NCBI GenBank assembly: GCA_028280915.1
Contig: JANQKX010000635.1
Location: 1-15,371, forward strand
Source: Kiloniellaceae bacterium
GTDB lineage: Bacteria; Pseudomonadota; Alphaproteobacteria; Kiloniellales; Kiloniellaceae
Direction of reading: 5' to 3'
Length of the DNA: 15,371 bases
Part shown: in pieces, positions 12,048 to 15,371 of the stretch
Position numbering within the stretch: position 1 is the stretch's first letter
How the letters are laid out: each line of letters starts with the position of its first letter
The notes under the pieces: model-generated
The model's input: the letters and a program-made list of their open reading frames with translations, nothing else
Told to the model about the DNA's origin: nothing
The model's database searches: none
Position numbers and translations under genes: made by a program

Positions 12048-14864
12048 ATGTGGAATCTCGGTTTCATGGCCTTCGCCCAGCCTTGGATTCTCGCGGCCCT
12101 GATCGGTCTGCCGGTGATTTGGTGGCTGTTGCGGCTCACGCCGCCAGCGCCGCGGCGGTTCAAGTTCCCGGCCATCCGCTTGCTGACGGGCCTGTCCGCG
12201 CCGGAGGAAACGCCGGCGACCACGCCCTGGTGGCTGTTGTTAATGCGTCTGGCCATCGTAGCGCTGATCATCCTGGGCCTGTCCCAGCCGCTGTGGAACC
12301 CCAACGAGCGCTTGGCCGGGAGCGGGCCGCTGGTGCTCGTCATGGACAACGGCTGGGGCGCCGCGCGTTATTGGCCCAACCAGATGGCAGAGGCCGAACA
12401 ACTGATCAATCAGGCCGAGCGGGAAGGCCGCAACGTTTTGGTCCTGCCGACCGCCCCGGCGGCAGAGGAAAGCGAGGCGCCCAGCCTGACCCCCCTGCCC
12501 GCCAACGAGGCGCGCCGCGTGTTGAGCGCCCTCACGCCCCAGCCCTGGCCGGCGGACCGGGCCGGCCTGGCCGAGCGACTGGCCGAGCTCACGCTGGACG
12601 GCCGGGCGGGCGTGGTCTGGCTGTCCGACGGCTTGGCCGCGGCGCAAGGCCAGGCGGCCGATACGGCCCTTGCCGAAACCCTGGGCGGTCTGGGGGATGT
12701 GACGGTCTACACCTATCCCAGCGCCGCGCTGCCCCACCTGCTGTTGCCGCCGGTGACGCTCGGGGGCGCCATGACCCTGCAGGTCGAGCGGCCCGTCGGC
12801 GCGGGCAGCAGCGAGGTTGTTGTGCAGGCCTATGACGAGGACGGCAGCTTGATCGCCCAGGTCCCCCTGTCCTTTGACGACGGCGAAACCACGGGTGACG
12901 TGCCCTTGGACCTGCCGGCGGAGCTGCGCAATCGCATCGCGGTCCTGGCCATTGCGGGAGAAAACACGGCCGGTGCCCGTTTTCTGATTGATGAGCGCTG
13001 GCGGCGGCGCCCCGTGGGTCTGGTGACGACAGAGGGCGCCGAGGCCGCCCAGCCCCTGTTGAGCGAGGATTATTACCTGACCCGGGCTCTGGAGCCCTTT
13101 ACCGAATTGCGCAAGGGCTCCATCGCCCAATTGCTGGAGCGGGATTTAGCCATCTTGGTGGTGCCCGATGCCGCCAATCCCCTCACCCCGGAGGACCGTC
13201 TTTTGATCGAGGATTGGGTGCGCGACGGCGGGCTTTTGCTGCGCTTTGCCGGCCCGGACCTGGCGGCCCAGTTGGAAGAGGATTCCCTCCTGCCCGCCAA
13301 GCTGCGCCGGGGCGACCGGGTCATGGGCGGAGTGCTCACCTGGGATTCGCCGGCCCGCCTGGCGCCTTTCGAAACGACCAGCCCCTTTGCCAACCTGGCC
13401 CAGCCGGACGACCTGGTGGTGAAGCGCCAGGTTTTGGCCGAACCGTCATTGGAGTTGGCCAACAACACCTGGGCCACGCTGAGCGACGGCACCCCCTTGG
13501 TCACGGCGGCGCAAGACGGTGCGGGATGGCTGGTGTTGTTTCATGTAAACGCCAATTCGGAGTGGTCCGATTTGCCTCTATCCGGCCTCTTCGTGGAAAT
13601 GCTGCAGCGGGTCCTGGGGGTCAGCCAAGGGGTTGCCGGCCGGGGCGGCGAGGTGCTGCAGCCCATTGAAGTGATGGACGGCCTGGGCCGCCTGGGCGCG
13701 CCCGCGCCCTTCGTGCAACCCTTGCCGACGGTCACCGGCGCCCAAGCGGCACCGGCGGAGGAGTCGGACCCGCCAGCCGGCACGCGGGGCATCAGCCCGC
13801 AACATCCGCCGGGCTACTACGGCACCAAGGAAGAACGCATTGCCCACAACATGGGTGACAGTCAGGCGGGCCTGGCGCCCCTGGCCGACCTGCCCAACCA
13901 AGTTCAGATGACGAGCTATAACGAAACCAGCGAATTGGACTTGAAGCCCTGGCTGTTGCTGGCCGCCTTTGTCCTCTTGCTGCTGGACCTGGTGATCTCG
14001 CTCTTCATGCGCGGCTTGTTTGTCGCCGGGTCCTGGCGCCAACAGGGCACCACGGCCGTGCTGGTCCTGGCCACCGCCATAACGGTTCACCTGGCACTGC
14101 CGCCCTCCACCTGGGCCCAAAGCGCCAATTCCGATTACAACGACCGGCGCGCCTTGGAAGCCACCCTGGTGCCGCGCCTAGCCTATGTGGTGACCGACGA
14201 TCCCCATGTGGACGATATCAGCCGGGCGGGGTTGAGCGGCTTGACCCTGATACTGCAACGGCGCACCTCGGTGGAGCCGGGCCCGCCCTTGCCGGTGGAT
14301 TTGGAAGTGGACGAGCTGGCGTTCTTTCCCCTGCTTTACTGGCCCATCACGGGCGAACAGCCGCCGCTCAGCAGCAAGGCAAAGGAAAAGCTCAACGACT
14401 ATATGAACAGCGGCGGCACCATTCTGTTCGACATGCGCGACCCGGCGGCCGGCTCGCAGATCTTGGGGCAGTCGAGCTTGGGCAGCCAAAATCTCCAGCG
14501 CCTGGTCGACGGCTTGGAGATCCCCGACCTGACCCCGATCCCGCCGGAACATGTGATCAACAAGTCCTTTTATCTGCTGCAGGACTACCCCGGGCGCTAT
14601 ACCGGGGGCACCTTATGGGTCGAGAGCGGCGAGAACAGCCGCAACGACGCGGTGACCTCCGTGGTGATCGGCGCCAATGACTGGGCCAGCGCCTGGGCCG
14701 TCAATGCCCTGGGCCAGCCGGTGAACGTCCTGGTCCCGGGCGGCCACCTGCAGCGGGAAATGGCCTATCGCTTCGGGGTCAACCTGGTCATGCATGCCCT
14801 GACCGGGAACTATAAGGCGGACCAGGTGCACATTCCCTTTATTCTGGAAAGGCTGGGCCAATGA
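12048..14864 (+). CDS. Large membrane protein: BatA-like N-terminus, central amidotransferase-like domain, DUF4159 C-terminus
   Basis: The 938-residue protein begins with the double-membrane BatA-type region: FAQPWILAALIGLPVIWWLL (9-28), PPAPRRFKFPAIRLL (32-46), then a second helix at about 61-80. A vWA-like domain follows (about 94-225) with VLVMDNGWG at the metal site and VVWLSDGL. After a beta-rich segment comes an amidotransferase-like region (about 325-535; VVPDAANPLTPEDRLLIEDW, then VRDGGLLLRFAGP). Two more helices lie at about 634-656 and 668-686, the latter ending in an AXA-like WAQ. The DUF4159 domain (about 696-930; DYNDRRALEATLVPRLAY, VDELAFFPLLYWPITGE, SGGTILFDMRD) ends the protein. 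The ATG at 12048 is chosen over an in-frame TTG at 12036 and a second ATG at 12066. The stop overlaps the next start in ATGA. Probably an envelope component working with MoxR; exact role unknown. Confidence 0.9.
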   Translation: MWNLGFMAFAQPWILAALIGLPVIWWLLRLTPPAPRRFKFPAIRLLTGLSAPEETPATTPWWLLLMRLAIVALIILGLSQPLWNPNERLAGSGPLVLVMDNGWGAARYWPNQMAEAEQLINQAEREGRNVLVLPTAPAAEESEAPSLTPLPANEARRVLSALTPQPWPADRAGLAERLAELTLDGRAGVVWLSDGLAAAQGQAADTALAETLGGLGDVTVYTYPSAALPHLLLPPVTLGGAMTLQVERPVGAGSSEVVVQAYDEDGSLIAQVPLSFDDGETTGDVPLDLPAELRNRIAVLAIAGENTAGARFLIDERWRRRPVGLVTTEGAEAAQPLLSEDYYLTRALEPFTELRKGSIAQLLERDLAILVVPDAANPLTPEDRLLIEDWVRDGGLLLRFAGPDLAAQLEEDSLLPAKLRRGDRVMGGVLTWDSPARLAPFETTSPFANLAQPDDLVVKRQVLAEPSLELANNTWATLSDGTPLVTAAQDGAGWLVLFHVNANSEWSDLPLSGLFVEMLQRVLGVSQGVAGRGGEVLQPIEVMDGLGRLGAPAPFVQPLPTVTGAQAAPAEESDPPAGTRGISPQHPPGYYGTKEERIAHNMGDSQAGLAPLADLPNQVQMTSYNETSELDLKPWLLLAAFVLLLLDLVISLFMRGLFVAGSWRQQGTTAVLVLATAITVHLALPPSTWAQSANSDYNDRRALEATLVPRLAYVVTDDPHVDDISRAGLSGLTLILQRRTSVEPGPPLPVDLEVDELAFFPLLYWPITGEQPPLSSKAKEKLNDYMNSGGTILFDMRDPAAGSQILGQSSLGSQNLQRLVDGLEIPDLTPIPPEHVINKSFYLLQDYPGRYTGGTLWVESGENSRNDAVTSVVIGANDWASAWAVNALGQPVNVLVPGGHLQREMAYRFGVNLVMHALTGNYKADQVHIPFILERLGQ

Positions 14865-15371
14865 GCGCGCTGTCGTTCTTTTGGGACCCGCTGGTGCCCT
14901 GGCCCTTGATCATCGGCCTGGGGGTCGTTGCCGGCCTCATCGTGCTCTTTGCGCTGTTCCGCGGCGCGGCGGGCGCCCTTTTAAGGGCGCTTGTCATGGC
15001 CGGTCTGCTGGTGGTGCTGGCCAACCCCTCCCTGGTGGAAGAGGAGCGCCGCCCCCTCAACGACGTGGTCCTCCTGGTGGTGGATGAGAGCACCAGTCAA
15101 TCCATCGACCCGCGCCCGGCGCAGACGGCGCAAGCCGTCCCCCATTTGATCGAAAAGATCGAGGCCCTGCCCAACACGAACCTTCAGGTCATCCGCAGCG
15201 GCGACAGCCCGAGCCGGAGCGGCGTCACGACCCAGGGAAGCGAGGCGGGCAGCCACCTTTTCGCCGACGTAAAAAGGGCCCTCGCCGATTTACCCCGGCA
15301 ACGTGTGGGCGCCGTGGTCATGGTCAGCGACGGGCAGATTCATGATGTCCCGGAAAATTTTTCCGAGTTGG
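14861..15371 (+). CDS. Membrane protein with vWA-like domain, N-terminal part (cut by right edge)
   Basis: The frame opens at ATG 14861, overlapping the previous stop in ATGA, and stays open to the window edge, giving 170 residues. The N-terminus has two hydrophobic helices (about 14-33 and 38-54, PWPLIIGLGVVAGLIVLFAL and ALVMAGLLVVLANPSLVEEE). A domain with LNDVVLLVVDESTSQSI follows, whose D75, S77 and S79 match the D-x-S-x-S metal site. VGAVVMVSDGQIHDVP (149-164) matches the second vWA-type strand and SDG turn. This layout fits the large fourth protein that usually closes alphaproteobacterial moxR-DUF58-DUF4159 operons, and an amidotransferase-like region and more helices would be expected beyond the edge. 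Translation is probably coupled to the DUF4159 gene. The function is unknown; a role in envelope assembly with MoxR is inferred. Confidence 0.85.
   Translation, partial: MSALSFFWDPLVPWPLIIGLGVVAGLIVLFALFRGAAGALLRALVMAGLLVVLANPSLVEEERRPLNDVVLLVVDESTSQSIDPRPAQTAQAVPHLIEKIEALPNTNLQVIRSGDSPSRSGVTTQGSEAGSHLFADVKRALADLPRQRVGAVVMVSDGQIHDVPENFSEL

Noticed and set aside
1..15371. Mobile elements, CRISPR arrays, prophage or defence genes
   Set aside because: No transposase, integrase, long repeat pair, spaced repeat array or known defence domain was found; gene content is core-genome-like throughout.

Overview
The window is GC-rich chromosomal DNA, very probably from an alphaproteobacterium of a Rhodospirillales-like lineage. 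This rests on the petABC set with a mitochondrial-type cytochrome b, the next-door SPOUT tRNA methyltransferase and aerobic hemF, and a DUF1285 / CoA-Nudix / CCA-transferase cluster divergent from a moxR-DUF58-DUF4159 operon. Genes are closely packed and nearly all look intact. There are no insertion sequences, phage genes, CRISPR arrays, rRNA or tRNA genes.

Layout. 1-329 (+): C-terminal part of a TetR-type regulator, cut by the window edge. 470-874 (+): small exported protein of unknown function. 908-2945 (-): mtnP-mtnA, the first two steps of methylthioadenosine salvage. 3068-5625 (-): petA-petB-petC, encoding the Rieske protein, cytochrome b and cytochrome c1 of the bc1 complex, closed by a clear intrinsic terminator at 3014-3039. 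5626-6075: a 450-base divergent intergenic region, the largest non-coding stretch, holding candidate promoters, three copies of a decamer and two hairpins. 6076-7451 (+): trmL-like tRNA wobble methyltransferase, then hemF. 7448-10024 (-): CCA-adding enzyme, CoA-type Nudix hydrolase and a DUF1285 protein, probably one operon. 10126-15371 (+): a tight operon of a MoxR AAA+ ATPase, a DUF58 protein, a 938-residue membrane protein with a BatA-like N-terminus and a DUF4159 C-terminus, and the start of a further membrane protein with a vWA-like domain, cut by the right edge.

How the genes fit together. petABC builds the quinol:cytochrome c oxidoreductase, and the neighbouring hemF makes protoporphyrinogen precursor under oxygen, so the centre of the window serves aerobic respiration and heme supply. 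mtnP and mtnA clear methylthioadenosine left by polyamine and quorum-signal synthesis. cca and trmL mature tRNAs. The right-hand operon is the least understood part: a MoxR ATPase followed by three proteins with vWA-like folds, two of them membrane-anchored, which suggests an ATP-driven chaperone or assembly machine acting at the cell envelope.

Limits. All calls come from reading the sequence and recalled family motifs; no database search or structure prediction was run. Promoter, operator and hairpin calls are by eye and low in confidence.
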